A stretch of 64,000 bases of DNA from Ramazzottius varieornatus (lineage: Eukaryota; Tardigrada; Eutardigrada; Parachela; Ramazzottiidae): assembly GCA_001949185.1 (NCBI GenBank), contig BDGG01000001.1:6906325-6970324 (forward strand), written 5' to 3'. This document shows positions 47,412 to 57,732 of the stretch, piece after piece (the first letter of the stretch is position 1; each line of letters begins with the position of its first letter). The notes beneath the pieces are model-generated. The model saw nothing but the letters and a program-made list of their open reading frames with translations, had not been told where the DNA came from and ran no database searches. The translations under genes were made by a program, and so were the position numbers.

Positions 47412-49110
47412 ATGGAGTTGCTGGCCGGTGTGATGTTGCTCTTCTTGGCGACGGCAGTGGATGGAAGTGGAAGGGGATCTGGATGGAACCTCGAAGCGGA
47501 TCGGAGAAATCGCATCCTTAAAGATACCTGGACAAAGGACTTCAATCCACACAAGACGCTCGACGTTCGACCTAATGCTGGTTTCTCCACCGTCAAGAAG
47601 GCGTATCTCAGCCTTCGGCAGCAGTCCTCGTCGCGTCCGCAGCCATGGAAAGCTGATCATGCCTATGCGATGGTATAGCCAATGGCGCATTTATTCTCCA
47701 CATTCCAGCAGATTTATCTATTGGAACGTTTGGTAATGTTTTCTCTTTGTAGTTCACCGAGCAGCACATTGAAGAGAATCACATCACCCAGGCCGAAAGA
47801 CAGTCCATGTCCATGAACGAAGCTATCGACGACCTTCCGAAGTCTTGGATCTTCCTTGGAGTTTGCCTCGTCGTCGCAGCCCTCTTAATTATTATAATCA
47901 GACAGCACTTCGCTCCGGAAGAACCCCTTACCGTCAGCACATTTTTCCTGGACGTGACAGCTGACCTGTCAAAGTCAGAGCTGGACGATGCCTTTACCGA
48001 AGAAGCAACACTTTCCACGCCTTGCCTCGTTAACACTCCTCCAGCCCAGCGTCTCTTCCCTCCCATGAACTAGACGGAGTTACTATCGACGAGAATCTCC
48101 CTGTTGATACTCCGCAGGTCGTGGCAGACACGCTGAATGACACGGCTACGAGCGACGTTTCCGGCGATGAGGAGGCCGCTATGGTCTCAGACTCGGAGAC
48201 GGATACGGAAGCCTTTCCTCATGGACCCACTTCACTAGAAAGCAACAAAGAAAATCACAAAGTGGTAAGAGTTCACAACTACATGAACTGTTTTACAGTC
48301 ATTTCGTTGTTGAACAATCTGAGAGCTCGGCAAACAAGCTCGATACGATGGTTTTACCAAGTGGCGCACGCTCCCAGCCATAACGAGAAAACTGTTTCGT
48401 TCTGTTTAACATGTGGCTCGATTTTTCGTAGGATGCTGATGGCGGCTTTCGGGACAGTAGCTATCCGAAGACGGTAGTCTGGGCGAGACCAGGTATTCAA
48501 GAATATCCATCCTCACCAAACCGAAGCGCACTACTAAGAACCCTCGTCAAGTTCCCTTGCATAAATCCGGCAAGACTATTGCCATGCCTGTCAAGTCGGA
48601 CGAGCTACCACCTGTGGTACCTGTCGAAACTTTCTATGGTGTGTACGTTGGAAGACGGGAAGGATGTGTCTTTTTCTTGGTCACGGAGACGAGTGAGTGA
48701 TGGAACGATTGAGAACTGGGACCTAGGCAAACAAACTCGACAGGATTGTTTTTTTTAAGTGGCGCACGCTTCAAGCCACAAACACTGAAAACGTCCGTCA
48801 CTTGAGAAAACGGTCTTTTCCAGAATGCCTGCTAAAACCCAGTTTAATTCTTTCTACGTGATGTTCCACTTATGGTAGCATTCGTTTTCCTGTTTGTAGG
48901 ACACGGTTTCGGAACGCGAATGATCTCTCAGTCTACATGGAAGGCTCGATGCGAGTTATCGTCGGACGCAGCTCGTGTCGCAGCGGACAACTTTGTGGAG
49001 GCAAACGGTCTCAAGGAAGGAAAGACACCATGCCGGCTAGCGGAAGCTGGCAAAGTACTCAAGGCACAAACCGGGCACACCGAGATAGGGCTCAGAAAAT
49101 GGGCGGCTGA
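47412..49110 (+). CDS. Unknown single-pass membrane protein, with a frame break
   Basis: Family not recognised. Proposed exons 47412-47672, 47753-48264, 48461-48696, 48900-49110. The N-terminus looks like a signal peptide (MELLAGVMLLFLATAVDG). Exon 2 has a transmembrane segment, WIFLGVCLVVAALLIIIIRQ, followed by an acidic stretch. The frame from 47753 hits TAG at 48071-48073, while the following coding-like sequence (DGVTIDENLPVDTPQVVADT, then SGDEEAAMVSDSETDTEAFP) is in another frame. Exon 3 reads SILTKPKRTTKNPRQVPLHK and FYGVYVGRREGCVFFLVTET; exon 4 TRFRNANDLSVYMEGSMRVI. Possible readings: a one-base assembly error, a real indel, or a short protein ending at 48073. Two inverted-repeat elements lie in its introns. 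Confidence 0.5.
48319..48395. mobile_element. Inverted-repeat element copy 12 (left half)
   Basis: TGAGAGCTCGGCAAACAAGC then GGTTTTACCAAGTGGCGCAC and GCTCCCAGCCA. The right arm is missing. In an intron of the unknown membrane-protein gene. Confidence 0.7.
48715..48842. mobile_element. Inverted-repeat element copy 13
   Basis: TGGGACCTAGGCAAACAAAC, then AAGTGGCGCACGCTTCAAGC; right CGTCCGTCACTTGAGAAAAC and an outer end with CCTGCTAAAACCCAGTT. Intron 48697-48899. Confidence 0.8.
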
Positions 49111-49628
49111 CATGGCCAGCCTGGGAAAGAGGACCTGTGAATGTGCGCGCGCTCGTCGGAAGGAGATTTAATGTGTAGAGCCTTCTTGTTAATACGGAGC
49201 TTTCTTCTGTTTGATCGTTCTAGATCTTCCCTTGGTACTTCGTCTGATAAAATCGACGGTATTTCTTTTGTTTTTATTTTTAGTTTTCTTGTAAAGAATC
49301 TCTCTCAGGGGCTTGAGTCAATAGTCCCAGTCTTTTAGCTGCTTTTTAAGAATCATTTTAATTTGGAAAAATGATTCTTTGCTTGAAGTTTACTCTGTTG
49401 TCGTTTATTGTCGCTCTTGTCTTTATCGTTTGTTACGTTACTGTATGTGGAATATACCCGTACTTTGATGGAATTTAAACTGAAGTAGATTTATGCTCGA
49501 GTTTATTTACCGTTATGGGAATACTATCATCAGGAATAGTTCCGAGAGAAGACCAGTCTGTACAGTGTCAAGAATCAGGAAGCAAACCATCGTCGATTCA
49601 CGCGAACGAAAATAAAGTAATGTGTCTG
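49111..49628. other. Convergent 3' flanks
   Basis: About 520 bp between the membrane-protein gene and DIRAS stops; T-rich, with a candidate DIRAS poly(A) signal. Confidence 0.4.
49502..49507 (-). promoter_or_regulatory. Candidate poly(A) signal for DIRAS
   Basis: Reads AATAAA on the minus strand about 120 nt past the DIRAS stop. Confidence 0.4.
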
Positions 49629-51318
49629 CTATGTTATCACACATTTTCCTTTTAACTTATCGGAAGTTTTGTTCTTCTTGTCGCCTAGATTTAGCGACAT
49701 CTTCCGCTTCTTTTCCATCTGAAGTAGTTCCTGGAAGAGTTCGGTGATATTGTGATTAGTCTTTGCAGAAATCTCGATGAAACCACATCCCCAACTTTTA
49801 GCCAAGTGAGCAGCAGCTTCAGCTTTCACCTGTGGGGAAGAAAACACTCAGTTTAATATTCGGAATGAATTTGATAAAAGTGCGGGGTGAGCCGGACCTT
49901 GCCAAACAAGCCCGACAAGATCGTTTTTCCAAGGGGCGCACGCTTTCAGCCAACAATGCTGAGACCGTGCGCCAGATGGGAAAAGAAATCTTGTCGAGTT
50001 TGCTTGCCGAGCTCCCAACTTACTTCTCGGTGTGTCTCGTCGCTCTTATTCCCGACCAACATGATCGGTACAGAAGGCATCGTTTCTGCCCCCTTAATCT
50101 CTTTAATTAGTAGGTAAATGGGCCTCAGCTCTTCAAGGCTTGCCATGGAAGATATGGAATAAATTAATATGAAAGCGTGGCCGCGGGTTATCGACAGGCG
50201 TTGCATGGCCGGGAACTGGTGGGATCCCGCCGTGTCCGTGATTTGTAAGGTGCAGACGTTGCTGTCGCAGCTGATCACCTGTAAGAAAAACCATGGTGGT
50301 AACATGATTCCACCGAGAGCCGACAAGTACTCAGAGGGTCCTTATTGAATCCGAATAAAGACCGATCAACGATTTCTCCTTACTCGCCAGAGATCGCACC
50401 CGGAAGTCCCGTGAGACAGAGATCTGTCTGAGATATCTGCCTCGTGTCGTGAGTAAGTGGCATTATTTGGACCATGGGTTTTTGTCTATCTAACCGAATT
50501 AATTACGAATCAAGTGGATTTTTTGGGAATACGTGACCGCATAATGGCGACCCAGGCAAACGAGCCTCAGCGAGATTGCGTTTCAAGTGGCGCACTGTTT
50601 TAGCCAATACCAGCGAGAACGTGCATCACTTTGGGAAACAATCCTGTCAGATGATTTACAGAAACTTTGTTTTAACTTGCAAAGGACCACATAACTGTGG
50701 CATGGACGCTGCCGACGGTGTTCTTCGGAGTTTGGTATTCTTTACCTGCGTGTACGTGTCCTCGATGGTTGGTACGTAAGCATCTCTGAAGGTTTGTTTG
50801 ACGAAGCGCAAGGCCAGGGAAGACTTTCCGACACCGCCAGCTCCGAAAATGACGACACGATAGTCATTACTCTGTTCCGGCATTGCAACTCCCAGGACGA
50901 AGCGTGTGGTGTGGGCGCGGGCCCGCGCTTCCGCCTTTGGACCCAGACGGGACCTCCGACGACGCAGGGGATTCTTGCCCGGCTCCGATAACGAACGCTT
51001 GCGCTCTTGTACGGCTTTCTCTGCTTCCTTGACCGCCTTCAGATGGATCTCCTCAATTTCCGCCTCGGCTGGCCTGAGTAACTTCTGAAACCATACAACG
51101 CGTCAGTATACCAATGTAGGGTTATAAATAATCCAGGATCAGAGATAGAGTCAAGATTCAGCGGCATCCGCCCCCGCTTAATGGTTCTATCCAGGAAATC
51201 CTAAGCTAATCCCGGAAGAAGTCTTCCCAGACGTGTTGCGTAACCTGACCTTCTGCATTTCGGGAAGGCTAACCAACGCCTTGGACACGGAAACCTGGCA
51301 TCGTCCGCGTGCTGACAT
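49629..51318 (-). CDS. DIRAS: DIRAS-type small Ras GTPase, with N-terminal extension
   Basis: Ras-superfamily GTPase of the Di-Ras group, plasma-membrane associated. The canonical part is 50883-50746, 50278-50024, 49829-49629: 197 residues starting [20 protein letters not shown] (P-loop), with [10 protein letters not shown] (switch I), [11 protein letters not shown] (switch II), VGNKSDE (guanine specificity), ISAKTN and a C-terminal CVIT prenylation box. It is the usual family length. Unusually, the frame stays open upstream of that Met through 51084, and a further exon 51318-51250 beginning [13 protein letters not shown] joins in phase. This adds 90 residues rich in Glu/Lys/Arg ([20 protein letters not shown], then [11 protein letters not shown]). 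Whether both starts are used is unknown. Two introns hold inverted-repeat elements. Confidence 0.92.
49886..50017. mobile_element. Inverted-repeat element copy 14, next to a splice site
   Basis: In a DIRAS intron. CCTTGCCAAACAAGCCCGAC, then TTTTTCCAAGGGGCGCACGC; right GTGCGCCAGATGGGAAAAGA, then TTGTCGAGTTTGCTTGCCGA and GCTCCCA. It ends only about 6 bp from the exon-2 donor (boundary 50023/50024). Confidence 0.85.
50544..50650. mobile_element. Inverted-repeat element copy 15
   Basis: In a DIRAS intron (50279-50745). TGGCGACCCAGGCAAACGAG, then TTTCAAGTGGCGCACTG and TTTTAGCCAAT; right GTGCATCACTTTGGGAAACA then ATCCTGTCAG. Confidence 0.8.
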
Positions 51319-54300
51319 TTTGGTTTCGATGAATTCCAAAAGTGTTTCACAGATTAATCCGAACAATTTTGGTCAGGCAAAGAACTTCGAGGTTTCGGAA
51401 CAGTGAGTCTCGCTGGATTACAGGGACATTCGAGCTCGTGGATTCGGGGTCTTCGAGTGAAACACAGGGTATATATTTTCGCTAGCCACAAGCTACGGGC
51501 TTGTTGTGGTCGTGAACTATGTTCGAAGCAAGACCAAAACGTTGAACTACAAATTTCTCCCTAACCGTCTGACTAAAGCGGTATGCTTTTTATATTCAAG
51601 TGGAAGCTAAGTTTTATGGGATTAGCGCGCTGCGCTGTGCGGTCTCCGAGCTCGAGACTCCATCTGGAAAAAGTGGTGCAATCTGCCCCAATTGTCTCTA
51701 TGTCTCATTGAATTACACATCTGAAGCAACGCTAGCATTTTTCGCTGCAGCTAGTGCGGAAACGTAACGTAGGTCGAAACACACTGTGCAAGACACAAGG
51801 CTTGATCTTACCGGATGACGGTCCTGCCATTCACACGTTTTGCCATGGCGTGGTGACGTCACGGCAACTCAGCTTTCACAAACGGCTACTGCCATCTCCT
51901 CGCTGCACCGCGATGACGTCATGTGTCAAGACTTCGGAGAATGGACAAAATGAATACTGCACGGCGGCTTCCCGTACTTTTTTCCCCGTTCAATACAAGT
52001 TGGTTTCGGTCCGAAACTCGGATGAGTTTGACAGATGCTTGCTCATGGCTGGATGGCTGTTTACCTGGCTTTTGTGGACAGAGGAAGCTAATGGGGACCT
52101 TTTGTTTCACTGCATGATAATACAGTTAGAGCTTAATTTCTTTCGCTGTTGCGAGGGTTCTACGTCGAGCTTTGCCCTTTTATTGAACAACAACGGTGTA
52201 AATGGTTCCCGTAGGAATGCCTTTTGCGATGCACTTCATATCCTGGAGCGGTATGCACCGATATGACGATATAAATCTAAAGTGCCAATCGATTAGCTGG
52301 ATCGCACGAGCATTTTCTTCCGTCATCACCGTATGGCATTACGAGTAAGGGCGCACTTACACGGGGATGAAAGACTCTCTGTATAACATGCATTTCGGGG
52401 AGCGTCACGGCATAAATTGCGGATGGGTTTTGGCTCTCGAGTTAGGGCGCGCGCTGCTCCCTTCGTCTTGCATCAGAAAATTTGACGCATATATCCGCTT
52501 GGAGACCGGAAGGAAGGAGCCAGCATGTAAAAGAAATCGTTTTTCTGTTTGATATATTGATTTCTCACTCAGCTTCGGTTTTCAGCTGTTCTTTGTCGTA
52601 TTTTTTTATGACCCTGACATTCACATCATCATTGATGGTGGAATGTAATCCACCCGATGAGAAACGTCACGCGACCCCATCAAGCGATTCTGATCTCTCG
52701 AATGAAGTCTCCCTTTTGAGGGTCATGAAAAAAACATTTAGAAATGAAAACCGCCTTTCTCCATGAAGAAGATGGCTCTTGATCGTTTCATTTTCTCCCC
52801 ATGCTGCTCCTGACAAAAGGAAGATTAAACCTTTCCGTAGATGCTACACTTACTCAAAGGTTTCTGATGATACTCTACACAATCACAACGAAAGCTGAAA
52901 ACAGTCGCGAAAGTTCTTGCCCAAATAATCAGTCACGGTTCGATTGTCCAGATCAAACCTACGCTCAGTCAACCGGTGGGCAAAGACGAAAGCCAAGTGC
53001 CGACGTCAGCGCATATCCGGTTCGTGCATGGTAGATCTCGATTGATTTTGAATCGTTGATTGACCAAGAAGTCTGTTAGAGTCACAGTCATCGTCACAGT
53101 TGGACGAATTTGAAAAAAGGGGTACTCACGCACTGTAAATTAGCCTTTGCGGAAGTGTAAAAAGTGACGAGTCCAATCAGTATTAAAATTCCATGTTGAC
53201 GCAAAGACTGGTTGAAAGAGACTTAGTGGGCCGGAAAACACGTAATCCCAGATGGCGTACGCAGGGATAAAGTCCAAATCGAAGACAATTAAGGCCGGCA
53301 GTATTCTGGAGTATACCGACACTTGTCGAGAATAATTAGAGCAGGGAATGAGACAATAGAAGAGTCAAACGGTCAGAAGATATTATCCAGTAACAGCCAA
53401 GCCAAATGGGTGATGGCAACCTTGTTCTTACATCTCAATGGTGAAGTCTCGAGAGAGGTCTACGTTGTCGTTAACAGTTCAATACATTGATGCTTGCTGT
53501 CTTTCCTGGATTTCATTTCTACATGAAGGAAGTAAATTGGAGGGAGAGTTGACTCAGTTGACAAATGTACGAAAACAAAAAGCAGACTATTCACTTGAAG
53601 GGAACACAGGTCGAAACGCTTCTGTCTCGTCTTACTCAATCTTCCCTATTTTTCTGAAGCTTGAGAGTCTGCCGATCGTACAGGCAAGCCTTTCCCCAAA
53701 AGCGTATTACACTCTTGGCTGTTCTTACCAGTGATACTTTACGATGCATTCAGCACATTTCGATCTGTGGATGACGTTCAAATGGCAAAAGAGGAGTTTG
53801 GGCATGACCTCAATGAGATGCAGGGCAGAAAGGGAAGAGGGACAGTCCCAGCGTGAAAAGAGGAAATGACTTGTGTGCAATATCGATCTGTCTTTCTTCC
53901 AGAGTTTCACTTAGGTCGTGGGGAGTGAAACGCCTGAATACAACATAATTAAGAAGTCCTTGATTCTCCCCTTCCTTGTTCACTTCGCCCCGCTGGCTTT
54001 CTCCCCACACGCCGACTCTCCGCCTTTCCTTACTTTTCTGTCAAATTAAAAATTTAATCTCCTGCCATTGTACAGTGCGGGTTACGCCTTGGTAAAGCCA
54101 AATGCCGACACGTGAGCTCTTTCTTCTTCGGCAACTGATGGCCGGCAAACACGAGATGACATCTTGCCGTGTCAAGTTCTTCCAAGCACGAGACGTGGCC
54201 TGAATAGAGATTGGCCTCACGTGATGACACCTTTCTTCCTGTCATTCTTCCAACAGATGTTTCGTTGACACGTTTATTGGAAAGCCAAGTTTTCAGATTA

Positions 54301-54559
54301 ACTGACCAGCAGCTAAATTCACAGAAGGTTCTCCAAAACCAAAAGCTTTCCACCAGGACCTGCACTCTGAGAAAATTGGAAAAGAGGTTCTGTAAAAAGG
54401 CTAAAACGGTAAAAGAGAATTCTGGCCATGAGAGGGAACAATGTCAAAATGAGAGTATCAAACTAAAAGGAATCGAAGGCATTTCCGTCAGAAAGGCAAC
54501 TTGAGGAAGGATAGAGAAGAGTACACCACAACAAGACATCTTCGACCAATATCAAAACA
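51319..54559. other. Gene-poor region
   Basis: About 3.2 kb upstream of DIRAS and downstream of BCS1. An open frame of 170 codons at 51754-52266 (+) has no recognisable motif, a biased composition and no splice context, so I do not call it a gene. Two perfect TGACGTCA sites lie near 51854 and 51913. Confidence 0.45.
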
Positions 54560-56764
54560 TCACACCAAGCTTTTGCTGAGCACCGACAAATCTTTGAAAA
54601 CTTCCCGAGCATCGTACTTGTGTTCTAAGAACAAACCTTGAATTTGAGCCAGAGTCACGTTGGCCGCAGTGTCCATCACCAAGCTGGCGAAGAGCTCGGC
54701 GGTCGCCTCCGGTTCTTCCGGGTAGAACCGCATGAAGATCTTCTTCAGCTGGTACTCTGTGGCGTAACCGACGTGCTGCGACAAGTCGATTCGACCTGGA
54801 CGAAGAAGGGCTGGATCCAACCTACAAAAGTCGAACTTGACAAACGAAAGACCGGAGAAAACCATGCATAGGCCGATCGGCACATAAATTCACACAGATT
54901 GTTTTACCAAGTGGCGCACTCTCTTGGCCAATACTAACGCAACCGTGCGCCACATTGGGTAACGATCTGGGTGAATATTTGCTGATGCCGCAATTAGCTT
55001 GACGGACGTATAGGTCATGTCATGATGTCATGCCATATGACGTGATGTTATACCTATATACTAAGCATGCGAGTACCTGTCAACGTAGTTGGTCGTGAGG
55101 AAGAGGATGCGTCCTTCCGAAGATGCGGCACCGTCGATGGCATTCAAAAACCCGCTAAAAGTCAGCCGACTCATTCCATCAAATGCCACATTCTCTAAAA
55201 AGAACGAAAAGATGTGATGTGTCAGAATAACACCACTAAGTCAGCAGACCAAGAATAGCTTTCAAATAGAAAATTGACAACTTGCTGTTATTTTCTCCAG
55301 GTCGAGCTATCTTGACATCATGACTCGTGACACCTTCTCGGCTGACGAATGCTGCGTCCGCATCCTGAAATATCCCAATGTGATTTTGCGAAAACCAAAC
55401 AGCGATACGAGGTTATGATTCAACTTACCTCCAATAGGAAGAGAGAGTTTTGCGGTGCCGTCGAAAGAAGCGTGGCGAAGATGTCATCTGTCAGCCATCG
55501 CTCTGAAAAAGATATTCATAAGCAAGTGGTTAGAAAAGCAGAATATGACGGATGTGTACCTGATAAGTTCAGAATGCAGATGTTCAGCGAGAAGTAGCCA
55601 GCCAGCGCCATGATGAAGCTCGTCTTGCCCGTTCCCGGTGGTCCATACAGCAGATATCCTCTCCTGTACGGAATCCCACGATTGACGTACCAGTCGGCAT
55701 GTTCCACGAAGTGCTCGAGATCCCTCAGAACTCGCTCAGCCACCCCATCGTCCAGCACCACCGACTCGACCGGTCGCTTGTGCAGCGGCGTGGCCATGCT
55801 GGTCCAGCAGGCGTTCATGGCGGAGTAGATGGTTGTTTTGCCTTCGTTCTTGGCATGGACGTAGGCTGAGGCTTCTTCCAGGATTTCCCTGTAGACTGAC
55901 GTGTCGCGACCATTGGTTCGGAGGGTCAGGGTCTCGAGAGGCCGAAGGGTGAAGCCGTTGTCGGACTGGGACTTGGTACGAGAAACCTGAATCCATTTAC
56001 CCTTGTGCCTGTAAATAAAGACGAAACGTCAGCTGACCAGATGGTTCGAACCGCTGACCACTGGTTTGCAGCATAGCAGGCCATACGATGTAGCCACTGG
56101 CGTCTAGCGATACAGGGCCGTGCCTAAACTATGCGTGTGCCAAACATTGTAAGGCGCATGACGTCACCGTAGGTTCGGGATCACATTATGTATACACTAT
56201 GACGCCGCGCGCGATCTAGAAGATCTTCTGAACTGCTTTGTTTGTCCACGTTTTTACCCAGGAAGCGGTACCTCGGTGGACAACTTGAATGACCCGCCCC
56301 GATACTTACACAAAGTGATGTGTGCCAGCAGAAGGAACAAATTCAAAACGGCTATTGTTCTTCTTGCCTCCAGAGTTCCATTGCTGATTAATGGTCTCCA
56401 CGCTCAGATGCAGAGGGTTCTGCAGCCTTCTCGCGTAGATCCACTGCAGTACCCATTGGAAGCTTTCATCGCTGCTGGGTATTTCCAGCGAGCAGGTCAT
56501 GTAAGACGAGTAGAAGTGCTGTCCGAGCGACCATATTTGCTGCAGTGCAGCCAGACACGCTCCCACTCCGACGATGCTGAACGTGGCTCCAAAGTAGGGA
56601 TTGTCCAGGAAGACTTGCGTGTAGTCCCACACCGAGATGTTCCACATCAGCTTCTGGCACACTGCGATGAGGATACCTACGAGCACGATCCCGATGCGAA
56701 CTGCAACGAATGCATCGTTGGCCACGAAGGACAGCAGGTCCAGAAAGATCGAACGAGCAGACAT
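54560..56764 (-). CDS. BCS1L: Mitochondrial chaperone BCS1 (AAA ATPase)
   Basis: Inner-membrane AAA protein that translocates the Rieske iron-sulphur protein into respiratory complex III. Exons 56764-56310, 56008-55560, 55502-55429, 55364-55334, 55194-55077, 54821-54560 give 462 residues in phase (human about 419). The N-terminal BCS1 domain has a hydrophobic segment and [37 protein letters not shown] and [10 protein letters not shown]. The AAA core has [20 protein letters not shown] (Walker A), NSLFLLEDADAAF (Walker B), [13 protein letters not shown] and [13 protein letters not shown] (arginine-finger region). Exon 4 is only 31 nt. The start [13 protein letters not shown] was chosen for family fit. 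The last intron carries an inverted-repeat element. Confidence 0.94.
54872..54989. mobile_element. Inverted-repeat element copy 16, variant ends
   Basis: In a BCS1 intron (54822-55076). GGCACATAAATTCACACAGA then CCAAGTGGCGCACTC and GGCCAAT; right CGTGCGCCACATTGGGTAAC then GATCTGGGTGAATATTTGCT. Outer arms resemble hairpin one of copy 5 rather than the GCTCGGCAAAC type. Confidence 0.8.
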
Positions 56765-57732
56765 TCCATCAGTAGGGTTTGAACATGCGTGAAGACGGCT
56801 GATTGATAGTTCCGTCAAGCTCCAATGACGGGCTTCCAACTCGATAACCCTGCAAACAAAACAGACTAGCAAGCGCTCAGAACAGCTACAGACTCAGCAG
56901 AACTAGAACTACAGCTGAGAGATGCAAGATGCCTTCCGCGGTCTGCAACGTGCAAACGAGCAACCCGAAGCTTGGAAATTCCAGTGGAGATTGGAAGATA
57001 CAGGAAGAGAAAGATGAATAATCAGTTAATCACTATGGCTCAGCGGCTCAGGCTCAGCTGCTTTTTTGCTACGCCTTGTCCACTCTGTGTACCGCTCCGC
57101 TTTGGCGGAATACTAATATCGTTGTGTATCATGTCATGTTATTTAATGTCATGTAAAACGTCACACTATGAAATAATGGCTTAGCGGAATAGCAGCTACA
57201 GTCCTGCAGAGTGCAGAACACTGATGAGCTGCTGTACCTCGCCTTGCTGGAGAGTGAGACACAGGCTCAGGTCGTGGATTGATTGTGTTATGCGAATATT
57301 CGTTACGTCACCGACTATGCCACCAAATGAATAAATGAATAAAATCAATTGAATAAACCTTTCCGTTGGACCAGAGTGATACTCTGGTTGGACTCTCACG
57401 AGCAAGCCATTACACCGGAAAGCATTGTTCGAATGTTTTAGAACTCTGAAATCTGAGAATAATGCCTTCCGCGATGCGGATCAGAGTATTCCTGCAATTT
57501 GTGGTTCGTAAAAAGTCAGCTAATGACTTGATTCCTCAACCTTCGATACCAATATTGATAGATGTTTATCTCCTATTTACAGCGGCTGTTGAGTCAGTCT
57601 GCATTTTGGCACGCCGTTGTTCGCAAAAGTCGAGGTACTGCAGCTCTACAGTGGTGCAGAATGCAGATTGCAGAATTGCAGATAATCGAATGTTCTCGCG
57701 ACGAGTTCTTCCGAATTTATATTACTTTCCTG
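56765..57732. other. Divergent intergenic region, BCS1 / CstF-50
   Basis: About 970 bp expected to hold both promoters. Open plus-strand sequence runs from 57562 into the CstF-50 first exon; an earlier Met at 57562 is possible. Short imperfect repeats of GTCATGT near 57130-57155; nothing else recognised. Confidence 0.4.

Noticed and set aside
51754-52266. 170-codon open frame on the plus strand
   Set aside because: No motif, no recognisable domain and no splice context; a chance open frame is likely.
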